Assembly (NCBI RefSeq): GCF_034353875.1
Contig: NZ_CP133784.1
Location: 1,302,001-1,366,000 of the forward strand
DNA: 64,000 nt
Origin: Pseudomonas sp. MH9.2
Lineage (GTDB): Bacteria; Pseudomonadota; Gammaproteobacteria; Pseudomonadales; Pseudomonadaceae
Reading direction: 5' to 3'
Every line of letters starts with the position of its first letter. Positions within the stretch are counted from its first letter, which is position 1. Position numbers and translations under genes: made by a program. The notes below the pieces were generated by a model. It was not told where the DNA came from, ran no database searches, and saw nothing but the letters and a program-made list of their open reading frames with translations. Positions 17,671-25,875 of this stretch are shown here, in pieces.

Positions 17671-17961
17671 CTGGGCACCTCCCGGTGTGTCGATAACAGA
17701 TCGTGCTGAGAAATGGCGCGACCTGGTTGCTAAAATCTGATGACTTGAAGCCGTGCCTGATGACGAGGATAAATCGCCAAAAGGGCGCGAATCATACGCT
17801 CAAGGCGCGCGCTACGCATCAGAGACTCGTACAAATGCAGCGCCTTACTTCTTTTTCCGCCGACCGGTGGCGTTTAACCGGATCAATCGCAACACCGACT
17901 CTGCCAACACCGAGCGTTTATCGACCTTGCAGACGCTGATGCAAGACAGCCACGAGGATAA

Positions 17962-18735
17962 TTATTTATCTTCAGGCACATCACGCTCATCTGCCTCAGG
18001 CTCAACCTCCTCACGCAACAAATCATCAAAGTCGGTCTTGAGACCCAGCTCCATCGAGTCGAGCTCGACCAGCAAGCTGCGGAAGCTGGTTTCATCACGC
18101 GGTGGCTCTGGCTCGGCGTCGGGGTCAAGGCTGGCATCGGCCAGGGCTTGCAGGCTGGCCGGAACCGGGGCGTCATCGAAATCGAGAATCGGCTCAGGCT
18201 CCAGTTCCCGCAGATCGGCCAGTGGCGGCAGGTCGTCGAGGTTTTTCAGGTTGAAGTGATCAAGAAACGCTTTGGTAGTGGCGAACATCGCCGGTTTCCC
18301 TGGCACGTCACGGTAGCCGACGATTCTGATCCACTCGCGCTCCAGCAGGGTTTTGACGATATGGCTGTTGACCGCCACCCCACGCACATCTTCGATCTCG
18401 CCCCGCGTGATAGGTTGGCGATAGGCAATCAGCGCCATGGTTTCCAGCATCGCCCGGGAATAACGCTGCGGCCGCTCTTCCCAGAGCCGTCCGACCCATG
18501 GCGAAAACCGCTCACGGATCTGCAAGCGATACCCAGAAGCCACTTCCTTGAGCTCGAAAGCCCGGCCTTCGCAAGATTTTCCCAGCAATTGCAGGGCTTT
18601 CTTGAATACCGGAGGCTCGGGACGCTCGCCCTCCTCGAACAGCTCGAACAGGCGTTCCAGCGACACAGGTTTACCGGAGGCCAGCAGAAAAGCTTCGAGC
18701 AGGGGGGCCAGCTCGCGCGGTTCGTTCAAATTCAT
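17962..18735 (-). CDS. scpB: ScpB, condensin accessory protein
   Basis: A 257-residue kleisin-interacting winged-helix protein of the SMC-ScpAB condensin used in chromosome segregation. The core LALIAYRQPITRGEIEDVRGVAV and GYRDVPGKPAMFATTKAFLDHF are hallmark ScpB sequences. The last 90 residues are acidic and low complexity (DPDAEPEPPRDE), a common extension in pseudomonads. It starts 75 bp after scpA; a 291-bp gap without a visible gene separates it from rluB. Confidence 0.95.
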   Translation of the reverse strand: MNLNEPRELAPLLEAFLLASGKPVSLERLFELFEEGERPEPPVFKKALQLLGKSCEGRAFELKEVASGYRLQIRERFSPWVGRLWEERPQRYSRAMLETMALIAYRQPITRGEIEDVRGVAVNSHIVKTLLEREWIRIVGYRDVPGKPAMFATTKAFLDHFNLKNLDDLPPLADLRELEPEPILDFDDAPVPASLQALADASLDPDAEPEPPRDETSFRSLLVELDSMELGLKTDFDDLLREEVEPEADERDVPEDK

Positions 18736-18810
18736 CGTTTGGCTCTTTATCAGGCTCGCCGCGCTTCAGTCGTGCGCGTCTTTTATTTATTCAGCTATTC
18801 AGCTAAACCG

Positions 18811-19629
18811 CTATTCGACTCTCGCCCGGACATGGATCGCCGCAAAGGGTTCGTTCTGCACCAACTCGACCAAGGACTCCTTGACCAGTTCCAGAACCGC
18901 CATAAAAGTCACCACAACGCCCAAGCGCCCCTCTTCGGCCGTAAACAGCTCGGAGAACGGTACAAACCCGCCGCCCTTGAGGCGTTCAAGCACATCGCTC
19001 ATGCGCTCCCGGGTCGACAGCGTTTCGCGACTGACTTGGTGGCTTTCAAACATGTCGCCCCGGTGCAGGACTTCAGCCATGGACATCAACAGTTCTTCCA
19101 GACTGACATCCGGCAGCAACCGGCGCGCACGCGCTTCGGGAGCATCCAGCCTGGGCACTACCACATCACGCCCTACCCGGCTCAAGCCATCGATACCTTC
19201 GGCGGCGGCTTTGAAACGCTCGTACTCTTGCAGACGACGGATCAACTCAGCGCGTGGGTCGTCTTCTTCCTGTTCAATCTCAGCCGAGCGCGGTAACAGC
19301 ATCCGCGATTTGATTTCGGCGAGCATGGCGGCCATCACCAGATACTCGGCCGCCAGCTCCAGGCGCACGGTTTTCATCAATTCGACATAACCCATGTACT
19401 GACGAGTGATTTCCGCCACGGGAATATCGAGGATATTGATGTTCTGTTTACGAATCAGGTACAGCAACAAGTCCAGCGGACCTTCGAACGCGTCGAGAAA
19501 GACTTCCAGCGCATCCGGCGGGATGTACAGGTCCAGCGGCATGTGCATGACCGCTTGACCATAGACCATGGCGAACGGCAGCTCCTGCTGGGCATCCGCC
19601 TGGCTATCAACCGCCTCGGCCACTGTCAT
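18811..19629 (-). CDS. scpA: ScpA, kleisin of the condensin complex
   Basis: A 272-residue kleisin that bridges SMC heads with ScpB. The N-terminal FEGPLDLLLYLIRKQNINILDIPVAEITRQY and EYLVMAAMLAEIKSRMLLP are diagnostic. The first 20 or so residues before the conserved core are variable, so a start slightly downstream (the Met at residue 21 or 28) is possible. It begins immediately after the yciO stop codon, consistent with coupled translation. Confidence 0.94.
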   Translation of the reverse strand: MTVAEAVDSQADAQQELPFAMVYGQAVMHMPLDLYIPPDALEVFLDAFEGPLDLLLYLIRKQNINILDIPVAEITRQYMGYVELMKTVRLELAAEYLVMAAMLAEIKSRMLLPRSAEIEQEEDDPRAELIRRLQEYERFKAAAEGIDGLSRVGRDVVVPRLDAPEARARRLLPDVSLEELLMSMAEVLHRGDMFESHQVSRETLSTRERMSDVLERLKGGGFVPFSELFTAEEGRLGVVVTFMAVLELVKESLVELVQNEPFAAIHVRARVE

Positions 19630-20259
19630 CTAAGGCTGACCCCCAAACGGTCGCGGATCGCCACAGCCCACCCGTATCACTTGCGGCTCGCCATCAGCCA
19701 GATTGATCACAGTGGAAGCCGAAATACCGCCGATGCCGCCATCAATGATCAGATCGACCTGATGCTCTAATACCTGACGCATCTCATACGGATCACTCAA
19801 GGGCACGGTTTCGCCCGGCATGATCAGGCTCACGCTCATCAGCGGCTCGCCCAGTTCCTCAAGCAGCGCCTGAGCAATGGGGTGGTTTGGCACGCGCAGG
19901 CCGATGGTCCGGCGCTTGGGGTGCAGGATCAACCGCGGGACTTCACGCGTGGCGTTGAGAATAAAGGTGTAAGGCCCGGGCGTGTGGTTCCGGAGCGCGC
20001 GGAACGCCGCAGTGTCGACCTTGGCGTAGGTCCCCAGTTGAGACAGATCGCAACACAACAGGGTGAAGTTGTGTTTGTCGTCCAGTTGACGCAAGCGGCG
20101 GATGCGCTCAATGGCGTTTTTGTCACCGATCTGGCAACCCAAGGCGTAGGACGAATCCGTCGGATACACCACCAGGCCACCGGCCTTGATAATCTCCACA
20201 GCCTGTTTTATCAGACGTGCCTGCGGGTTTTCCGGATGGACCTGGAAAAATTGACTCAC
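19630..20259 (-). CDS. yciO: YciO, Sua5/YrdC-family threonylcarbamoyl-AMP synthase-like protein
   Basis: A 209-residue member of the Sua5/YrdC/YciO family. Family enzymes make threonylcarbamoyl-AMP for tRNA t6A37; YciO itself binds RNA and may have weaker or different activity. The ATP/threonine-binding KAGGLVVYPTDSSYALGC and PGPYTFILNATREVPR are present. I start at a GTG (20259, VSQFFQVHPENPQ) because AGGAAGA lies 5 bases before it and the E. coli protein starts the same way; longer readings would run into rnm. It sits 13 bp after the rnm stop. Confidence 0.92.
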   Translation of the reverse strand: MSQFFQVHPENPQARLIKQAVEIIKAGGLVVYPTDSSYALGCQIGDKNAIERIRRLRQLDDKHNFTLLCCDLSQLGTYAKVDTAAFRALRNHTPGPYTFILNATREVPRLILHPKRRTIGLRVPNHPIAQALLEELGEPLMSVSLIMPGETVPLSDPYEMRQVLEHQVDLIIDGGIGGISASTVINLADGEPQVIRVGCGDPRPFGGQP

Positions 20260-20272
20260 GGTATCTTCCTGT

Positions 20273-21154
20273 TCAGACGGCAGTAGGCTGGTCATGTTTG
20301 AATCGACACCAAAGTGGCGGAAGATCCTCCGGTAACGGGCGATAAACGCCAATTTCGGACCAAGCGCCAGGAGCATGAAAATCACTGCCGGCAGTTACCA
20401 GCAGACCGAACTCACGAGCCAGAATGGCCAGACTACCCACCTGCTCCGCAGGTTGCAGACCATTAACCACCTCGATAGCGTGGCCGCCAGCCTCAATGTA
20501 GGCGGCGATCAGCTTACGACGTTTACTGCGGGTGAAATCATAATGCCAAGGGTGCGCCAGACTGACCCAGGCCCCGGACTCGCGTAAGGTCGCGACGGTT
20601 TCTTCCAGGGTTGGCCAATGCTGTTTGACGTCGCCCAGCTTGCCAGCGCCCAACCATTTGCGAAATGCCTCAGCGCGATCTTTGACAAAACCGGCACTCA
20701 CCATGAAGTCAGCGAAGTGTGGTCGAGCCGGAGCATTACCGCTGTCACCCAGCGCTTGCTGGATCGCACGAGCACCTTCCAGGGCCCCTGGCATACCTTT
20801 GATCGCTAATTTTCGGCTTATTTCTTCGGCACGCAACCAGCGTCCATGGTGTAAACGGTCAATGGCATCGACCAATGCAGGGGCTTTCATATCAAAACCG
20901 TAGCCCAGAATGTGGACAGTTGCCCCACCCCAGGTACAAGATAATTCCACCCCGTTGACCAGCTGCATATCCAACGCAAGCGCCGCAGCACGGGCCTCTT
21001 CGAGGCCTTCAAGGGTATCGTGATCAGTAAGGGCCAGGACCCGCACTCCGTTTTCATAAGCACGCGCAACCAGGACCGCGGGCGCGAGGGCGCCATCGGA
21101 AGCGGTGCTGTGGCAGTGCAGGTCAACATTCATAGGAGGCGCTTTCGCTGTCAT
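20273..21154 (-). CDS. rnm: PHP-domain phosphoesterase (RNase AM / YciV-like)
   Basis: A 293-residue PHP-family metal-dependent hydrolase. The N-terminal VDLHCHSTASDG and ALTDHDTLEGLEEA, and the later HPWHYDFTRSKRRKL and GSDFHAPGAWSE, supply the metal-binding His/Asp residues. The E. coli homologue trims 5' ends of rRNAs and degrades oligoribonucleotides and 3',5'-nucleotide bisphosphates. The start is ambiguous between ATG 21154 and ATG 21133 (MNVDLHCH); neither has a strong ribosome site. It is divergent from yciB with only 45 bp between. Confidence 0.92.
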   Translation of the reverse strand: MTAKAPPMNVDLHCHSTASDGALAPAVLVARAYENGVRVLALTDHDTLEGLEEARAAALALDMQLVNGVELSCTWGGATVHILGYGFDMKAPALVDAIDRLHHGRWLRAEEISRKLAIKGMPGALEGARAIQQALGDSGNAPARPHFADFMVSAGFVKDRAEAFRKWLGAGKLGDVKQHWPTLEETVATLRESGAWVSLAHPWHYDFTRSKRRKLIAAYIEAGGHAIEVVNGLQPAEQVGSLAILAREFGLLVTAGSDFHAPGAWSEIGVYRPLPEDLPPLWCRFKHDQPTAV

Positions 21155-21199
21155 TGATGTTTGTTATTATGCCGCCACATCCTGCTTCTGGCTGCCATT

Positions 21200-21796
21200 G
21201 TGAAACAATTCATCGACTTCATCCCGCTGCTCCTGTTTTTCATCGTCTACAAGATCGAACCCCGCGCCGTCGACATTCTGGACCACAGCTTCATGGTAGG
21301 CGGAATTTTCAGCGCTACCGCGATGCTGATCATCAGCTCGCTCGTGGTCTACGGTATTTTGTTCATCACCCAGCGCAAACTGGAAAAAAGCCAATGGCTG
21401 ACCCTGATCGCCTGCCTGGTGTTCGGCAGCCTGACCTTGGCTTTCCATAGCGAAGCCGTTCTTAAATGGAAGGCGCCAGTGGTCAACTGGCTGTTCGCCC
21501 TGGCATTCGCAGGCAGTCACTTCATCGGTGACCGCCCATTGATCCAGCGCATCATGGGCCATGCATTGACTCTGCCCCAGCCGATCTGGACCCGACTGAA
21601 CATCGCCTGGGTCTTCTTCTTCCTGTTCTGCGGTGCAGCCAATCTGTATGTGGCCTTCACCTATCAGGAGTTCTGGGTAGATTTCAAAGTCTTCGGCAGC
21701 CTGGGCATGACCTTGCTGTTTCTGGTTGGCCAAGGGATATTCCTGGCCCGCCACATGCACGACGCGGACCCTTCCACTCCTAAAACCAAGGACTGA
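21200..21796 (+). CDS. yciB: YciB, inner-membrane intracellular septation protein
   Basis: A 198-residue polytopic membrane protein (YciB/IspZ) with five or six hydrophobic segments, linked in enteric bacteria to cell envelope synthesis and division. The sequence [18 protein letters not shown] and the later [20 protein letters not shown] are typical. The GTG at 21200 gives the family-standard start; upstream in-frame residues ([10 protein letters not shown]) fall in the promoter region shared with rnm. It is followed 2 bp later by a YciI gene. Confidence 0.93.
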   Translation: MKQFIDFIPLLLFFIVYKIEPRAVDILDHSFMVGGIFSATAMLIISSLVVYGILFITQRKLEKSQWLTLIACLVFGSLTLAFHSEAVLKWKAPVVNWLFALAFAGSHFIGDRPLIQRIMGHALTLPQPIWTRLNIAWVFFFLFCGAANLYVAFTYQEFWVDFKVFGSLGMTLLFLVGQGIFLARHMHDADPSTPKTKD

Positions 21797-21798
21797 CC

Positions 21799-22098
21799 AT
21801 GCTTTACGCCATCATTGCTACAGACGTCGCCAATTCGCTCGAAAAACGCCTGGCTGCGCGGCCTGATCACCTGGCGCGGCTCGTCGCGCTCAAGGATGAA
21901 GGTCGAATGGTGTTGGCAGGTCCGAACCCGGCCATCGACAGCAACGACCCCGGCGCTGCGGGTTTCACCGGCAGCCTGATCGTCGCCGAGTTTGAATCCC
22001 TGAGCGCCGCACAGGCCTGGGCCGACGCCGATCCGTTCGTTGCAGCCGGTGTATACGCCAACGTACTGGTCAAGCCGTTCAGACAAACCCTGCCGTAA
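21799..22098 (+). CDS. YciI-family protein
   Basis: A 99-residue alpha/beta-barrel dimeric protein of the YCII family, with the conserved [22 protein letters not shown] and the histidine-aspartate pair thought to form its active site. The biochemical role is unknown; related domains act as dehydrochlorinase-like enzymes. It follows yciB by 2 bp, the same order as in other proteobacteria. Confidence 0.9.
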   Translation: MLYAIIATDVANSLEKRLAARPDHLARLVALKDEGRMVLAGPNPAIDSNDPGAAGFTGSLIVAEFESLSAAQAWADADPFVAAGVYANVLVKPFRQTLP

Positions 22099-22111
22099 CA
22101 GGCTTGCGCAG

Positions 22112-22136
22112 GCGCCGCGCGCAATCATCGCGGCGC
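22112..22136 (+). terminator. GC-rich hairpin after the YciI gene
   Basis: GCGCCGCG and CGCGGCGC form an 8-bp stem with a 9-base loop 13 bp after the stop codon. A weak T-rich stretch follows only 12 bases later. It probably separates the yciB-yciI unit from the Cpx-like genes. Confidence 0.55.
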
Positions 22137-22222
22137 TTGCCGGTTACCCTTTTCGCCTGTTCACTATTCTCGATAACCTGCCGACAACCTGCTGAACACT
22201 CAACAAAAATATAGGAGTTCAG

Positions 22223-22636
22223 ATGCGTTCAGGTCCGTTGTGTCTGCTGTTGACCGTGCTAACCCTTGGGGTTACGGCCCAGGCTGACGAGTTATCCGGT
22301 GCCAACAACAGTGCCAAGCTTCTATTGCCGAGCGCCAGCAGCCAGGTTACCGAGTTGCAACAGCGTCTAAAAGAAAGCGAGCACCAGCGCGAAGAGTTGA
22401 GTAAGCAAATACAGAGTGTCGACACCGAACGCGAAAGCCCGCAACTCAGTCGCTTGCGCGTGGAGAACCAACGCCTCAAGTTGCAACTCAAAGAAGCACA
22501 GTCCGTCTTGCCTCCACGCATATTTACGGATGAGCAACAATGGTTCGTCGCCGGGGGTGGAGTTGCGATGATTGCCCTACTCTGCGGTATCTTTGCCAGT
22601 GGCTGGCGTAGACAGCGTCGCCAGTGGCTGAATTGA
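22223..22636 (+). CDS. Coiled-coil membrane protein upstream of cpxR-like gene
   Basis: A 137-residue protein with a signal peptide (MRSGPLCLLLTVLTLGVTAQADE), a coiled coil at about residues 40-95 rich in Leu/Glu/Gln/Arg, one transmembrane helix at about 110-128 (FVAGGGVAMIALLCGIFASG) and a basic tail RRQRRQW. This layout resembles the C-terminal half of YgiM-type SH3 proteins without the SH3 domain. GGAG precedes the ATG. It ends 7 bp before the response regulator, so it is likely transcribed with it and may have an envelope-sensing role; that is inference. Confidence 0.8.
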   Translation: MRSGPLCLLLTVLTLGVTAQADELSGANNSAKLLLPSASSQVTELQQRLKESEHQREELSKQIQSVDTERESPQLSRLRVENQRLKLQLKEAQSVLPPRIFTDEQQWFVAGGGVAMIALLCGIFASGWRRQRRQWLN

Positions 22637-22643
22637 GTGAATC

Positions 22644-23321
22644 ATGAGCGAACTGTTATTAATTGATGATGATCAGGAGCTCTGCGAGCTTCTGAGCAGT
22701 TGGCTGAGTCAGGAAGGCTTTCAGGTGCAGGCTTGCCACGACGGCCATACCGCCAGACGCGCATTGGCTCAATCGCAACCCGCAGCCGTCGTGCTGGATG
22801 TGATGTTGCCCGATGGCAGCGGCCTGGAACTGCTCAAGCAACTGCGTAACGATCACCCCGACTTGCCCGTGCTGATGCTGTCGGCCCGGGGTGAACCGCT
22901 GGACCGAATCCTCGGCCTGGAACTGGGCGCCGACGATTACCTGGCCAAACCCTGCGATCCTCGGGAGTTGACGGCACGCCTGCGCGCTGTTTTGCGCCGT
23001 AGCCATCCACCGGCAGTGTCCAGCCAGCTCGAACTCGGCGACTTATGCTTCAGCCCCGTGCGCGGCGTAGTGATTATCGATGAGCATGAGTTCACGCTGA
23101 CCGTCTCCGAAAGCCGTCTGCTCGAGGCCCTCCTGCGCCAACCCGGCGAACCGCTGGACAAGCAAGAGCTGGCGCAACTGGCACTGGGTCGCAAATTGAC
23201 GCTTTATGATCGAAGCCTGGACATGCACATCAGCAACCTGCGCAAAAAGATCGGGCCTCATGCCGACGGCCGTCCACGGATCGTTGCGCTGCGCAGTCGC
23301 GGTTATTACTACAGCGTCTAG
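22644..23321 (+). CDS. cpxR: OmpR-family response regulator, CpxR-like
   Basis: A 225-residue DNA-binding response regulator. The receiver domain has the acidic pair DDD near residue 8, phospho-acceptor Asp in VVLDVMLPDGSG (about residue 51), and the conserved Lys in DDYLAKPCDPREL. The C-terminal winged helix contains RSLDMHISNLRKKIG and RSRGYYYSV. Together with the downstream Spy/CpxP-like gene and CpxA-like kinase it is best read as CpxR. A perfect GTAAA-N6-GTAAA box lies between this gene and spy, consistent with autoregulation of the cluster. Confidence 0.85.
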   Translation: MSELLLIDDDQELCELLSSWLSQEGFQVQACHDGHTARRALAQSQPAAVVLDVMLPDGSGLELLKQLRNDHPDLPVLMLSARGEPLDRILGLELGADDYLAKPCDPRELTARLRAVLRRSHPPAVSSQLELGDLCFSPVRGVVIIDEHEFTLTVSESRLLEALLRQPGEPLDKQELAQLALGRKLTLYDRSLDMHISNLRKKIGPHADGRPRIVALRSRGYYYSV

Positions 23322-23354
23322 GGCCTGCTTCTGTCAGTTTCAGGCCAGAAGCTC

Positions 23355-23370
23355 TTTACTCAAGCTTTAC
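23355..23370 (-). promoter_or_regulatory. CpxR box upstream of the Spy-like gene
   Basis: On the minus strand GTAAAGCTTGAGTAAA is a perfect GTAAA-N6-GTAAA direct repeat, the CpxR site described in P. aeruginosa promoters. It is 84 bp upstream of the Spy-like start codon. A TTGACC (23377) and TACACT (23403) lie between box and gene, but at 20 bp their spacing is too long for an ideal promoter. Confidence 0.75.
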
Positions 23371-23453
23371 CGAGTGTTGACCGCCGCTGACCTTGATCTC
23401 CCTACACTGGCCTCAACCGGCAACGAGCCGGATTAGAGACAAGGAGATACACC

Positions 23454-23873
23454 ATGCGCAAGACTTTAATCGCCCTGCTGTTCGCCGCTTCATTGCCTGC
23501 TATCGCGATGGCCGCGCCGCCAGAAGGCGGCATGGGTCATGGCGGCCCTGGCATGCATGGTCACAGCCCGTACAGCGAGCTGAACCTGACCCCGGACCAG
23601 CGCCAACAGATCGGCCGAATCATGTTTGAGCAAAAACGTAGCCGTGATGAAATCACCCAGCGTTATCTGCAAATGCTGCCGCCAGCACAGCAGAAAAGCA
23701 TGCAGGATGAGATAGACGCCAAGCATACAAAGGCCCAAAGCGACGTCCGCGCACTGCTGAAACCTGATCAGCAAAAACAATTCGACGTGATACAGCAAAA
23801 AGAAGCTCAACGTCGTGCCGAGCATGCCGAGTTCCAGACCTGGAAAGCCCAGAAAGCTCAGCAAGCCCAATAA
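23454..23873 (+). CDS. Spy/CpxP-family periplasmic protein
   Basis: A 139-residue periplasmic protein with a signal peptide ending near AIAMAAPPEG, a Gly/His/Met-rich segment (GGMGHGGPGMHGHS) that may bind metal, and the LTxxQ motif in LNLTPDQRQQIGRIM, followed by long amphipathic helices. CpxP and Spy are chaperone-like envelope-stress proteins; CpxP also inhibits CpxA. AAGGAG lies 8 bases before the ATG. The CpxR box upstream and the terminator at 23895-23924 downstream suggest a transcript of its own. Confidence 0.88.
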   Translation: MRKTLIALLFAASLPAIAMAAPPEGGMGHGGPGMHGHSPYSELNLTPDQRQQIGRIMFEQKRSRDEITQRYLQMLPPAQQKSMQDEIDAKHTKAQSDVRALLKPDQQKQFDVIQQKEAQRRAEHAEFQTWKAQKAQQAQ

Positions 23874-23894
23874 CGGCGAACCGACTCCTTACCC

Positions 23895-23924
23895 GCCCGA
23901 TACGCTCACGCGTGTCGGGCTTTT
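23895..23924 (+). terminator. Rho-independent terminator between the Spy-like gene and cpxA
   Basis: GCCCGATACGC-TCAC-GCGTGTCGGGC (one wobble pair) is followed by TTTTAT. It lies 22 bp after the Spy-like stop and 19 bp before the kinase gene, so kinase transcription must depend on read-through from upstream. Confidence 0.85.
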
Positions 23925-23942
23925 ATCGTTTGAGGTATTCAC

Positions 23943-25280
23943 GTGCGTTCATTGTTCTGGCGAATCCTGGCCAGTTTCTGGTTAGCCATCGCCTTGGTTG
24001 CAGGCCTGTCTATTTTGCTCGGGCATATGCTCAATCAAGATGCATGGATCCTCAGTCGCCATCCGGGCCTCGCCAACCTGGCGCAGAACTGGACCGAACT
24101 CTACGAAAACCAGGGTGAAGACGCCGCACAGGACTACCTGCAACAGAGTAAACGGCGCTATCACATTGACGTTCAGGTCCTCAACGAAAGCGGTGAGCCC
24201 CTGGTACGCGGGACGTTTCCACCCCGTGCGGCGGCATTTGAAGCGCGCCAACACAACGATCCCCGCCAATTACCGTGGCGTCGCCTGACCACCGAATACA
24301 CCAGCCCGAAAACGGCTGAAACGTATTTGCTGATCTACCGGATTCCGCACCCGGAACTTGACGCCTGGCACCGCGAAAGCCTGCTTTGGCCTCTCAGCGC
24401 CCTGGGCATTGCTTTGGTGGTGCTGACGTTGTTCAGCCTGCTGGTGACGCTGTCCATCACCCGCCCACTCAGCCGTCTGCGCAGTGCCGTGGATGACTTG
24501 GGGCAAACCACCTATCAACAGAACAGCCTGGCGCAGTTGGCCAATCGCCGTGACGAGTTCGGCGTGCTGGCCACCGACTTCAACCGCATGGGCGCGCGCC
24601 TGCAGAGCCTGATCAGCAGCCAGCGTCAGTTACTGCGCGATGTGTCCCACGAACTGCGCTCACCGCTCGCACGGCTGCGCATCGCATTGGCGCTGGCCGA
24701 ACGTGCCGAACCGGCTGAGCGCGAGAAGCTCTGGCCGCGTCTGGCCCGCGAATGTGATCGGCTGGAAGCATTGATCAGCGAGATTCTCGTGCTGGCACGC
24801 CTGGACGCGGATTTTGGCACCGCCGAGCCCGTCGATCTGGACGCGATGCTGCACCACTTACAAAGCGATACCCGGCTCAACGCCCCCGAACAGGAGGTGC
24901 GGGTTTGGGTACAAGACGGTGTTGAGTTGCAAGGCTGGCCCGACATGCTCGAACGGGCGCTGGATAATCTGTTGCGCAATGCCCTGCGCTTCAACCCGGC
25001 AGGCCAAGCCATTGACTTGAAAGCCCAGTGCGAGGGAGGGCGATTGCTGATCAGCGTACGTGACCATGGCCCCGGAGTGGCATCGGAACACCTGTCTCAG
25101 CTAGGTGAACCGTTCTTCCGCGCACCCGGCCAAACTGCGCCGGGCCACGGCCTGGGGCTGGCTATCGCCAAGCGTGCAGCCGAACGGCACGGTGGCTACC
25201 TGACCCTGACCAATCATCCCCAAGGCGGGTTCGTTGCCACTTTGGACCTACCGTTGGAGCCCGTTATCCCTGGTGCCTGA
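23943..25280 (+). CDS. cpxA: Sensor histidine kinase, CpxA-like
   Basis: A 445-residue inner-membrane kinase. Transmembrane helices lie at about 5-30 and 142-165, bracketing a periplasmic sensor of about 110 residues. A HAMP domain (SITRPLSRLRSAVDDL) follows, then the HisKA box with the phospho-His in RDVSHELRSPLARLRIAL, and an ATPase domain with N-box ALDNLLRNALRF and G-boxes DHGPGV and GHGLGLAIAKR. It begins with GTG at 23943. The gene order regulator, CpxP-like protein, kinase supports the CpxA call; the periplasmic domain itself is not diagnostic by eye. Confidence 0.85.
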   Translation: MRSLFWRILASFWLAIALVAGLSILLGHMLNQDAWILSRHPGLANLAQNWTELYENQGEDAAQDYLQQSKRRYHIDVQVLNESGEPLVRGTFPPRAAAFEARQHNDPRQLPWRRLTTEYTSPKTAETYLLIYRIPHPELDAWHRESLLWPLSALGIALVVLTLFSLLVTLSITRPLSRLRSAVDDLGQTTYQQNSLAQLANRRDEFGVLATDFNRMGARLQSLISSQRQLLRDVSHELRSPLARLRIALALAERAEPAEREKLWPRLARECDRLEALISEILVLARLDADFGTAEPVDLDAMLHHLQSDTRLNAPEQEVRVWVQDGVELQGWPDMLERALDNLLRNALRFNPAGQAIDLKAQCEGGRLLISVRDHGPGVASEHLSQLGEPFFRAPGQTAPGHGLGLAIAKRAAERHGGYLTLTNHPQGGFVATLDLPLEPVIPGA

Positions 25281-25331
25281 GCGCATGCCTTCGAGTAAGT
25301 TCGCAGGTCTTGGGCTGAATACCGATTCACT

Positions 25332-25356
25332 GTAGGTGCTGCCGAAGGCTGCGACA
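25332..25356. repeat. Partial REP-like element
   Basis: The core GCTGCCGAAGGCTGCGA resembles the dispersed extragenic palindromes of the P. fluorescens group. Only one copy is seen here and its full palindromic partner is missing, so it is a fragment at best. Confidence 0.45.
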
Positions 25357-25433
25357 AGCCAGGGTCGATATCGGATGCCAGGGCACATTGTATTGTTTCC
25401 ATTTCATTCACACTAAGGCCCCGCTCCCCCCAA

Positions 25434-25464
25434 AACCGCCGTTCTCACGAACGGCGGTTTTTTT
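25434..25464 (+). terminator. Strong terminator after cpxA
   Basis: AACCGCCGTTC-TCAC-GAACGGCGGTT is followed by TTTTTTTA on the plus strand. The 150 bp between cpxA and this element would be the cpxA 3' untranslated region. It insulates the DUF3304/Tle1 genes from cpxA transcription. Confidence 0.9.
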
Positions 25465-25614
25465 ATGAGTCAACATTTCAGACCTTTCCCGCAACACAAC
25501 ACGGATTTGGCCTACAGACGCTAAAAAACCTTTCGCCGAACATACCTTGGACAACTCTCCTTACAAAAGGCAGGACGTCGGAATGCCAGCGTTAGCTCAT
25601 CAGCCAAGCTTTAG

Positions 25615-25875
25615 CCTGACCACCGCCAGGCTTGGACGGAATCCTTTTCATCTAATGCTTGGCGAGAGCGGATGAAAGAGCACCGCACTAAATACACCCG
25701 CCATCGAGCTGTTGTGAAGGTGGCGCCGTATGAAGAACTCGGCGTCATCGATGTTCATTTCTTACCCTGCAACAAAGTTGCCGTTTCGGCTGTCGCCGTT
25801 ACTCCCGGTCAAGCCGGTTATCCCTTCAACTACCCCTCCAAAATGGAAGAGCCTGCCGTATGTCCCGCACCTTAA
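25615..25875 (+). pseudogene. DUF3304 gene, 5'-truncated first tandem copy
   Basis: The frame is open from 25615 (an in-frame stop sits just before) and matches the C-terminal half of the intact copy from about FSSNAWRERMKEHRTKYTRHRAVV onward, ending EEPAVCPAP. The signal peptide, lipobox and the GGGGPNIGPYGGGG region are missing, and the DNA before about 25640 is unrelated. A start at ATG 25672 would give 67 residues without export signal, so function is unlikely. It shares over 90 percent identity by eye with the second copy over the last 150 bases. Confidence 0.8.

Larger units (their letters stand above)
25281..25614. other. Non-coding junction between cpxA and the DUF3304 repeats
   Basis: About 330 bp with no gene. 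It holds a partial REP-like sequence near 25332-25356 (GGTGCTGCCGAAGGCTGCGA), a strong terminator at 25434-25464, and then about 150 bp before the broken DUF3304 copy. The end of recognisable homology to the DUF3304 repeats is near 25640. This looks like the left boundary of an inserted segment between core genes. Confidence 0.6.

Noticed and set aside
16234..17709. A 491-residue open frame antisense to rluB
   Set aside because: It is the mirror of a GC-rich gene with low-complexity Arg tail; its composition (Thr/Arg/Ala repeats) follows the rluB codon pattern and no start signals or family features are visible.
25672..25875. A 67-residue gene starting at ATG 25672
   Set aside because: It is the C-terminal end of a truncated DUF3304 copy with no export signal, so I list it as a pseudogene.
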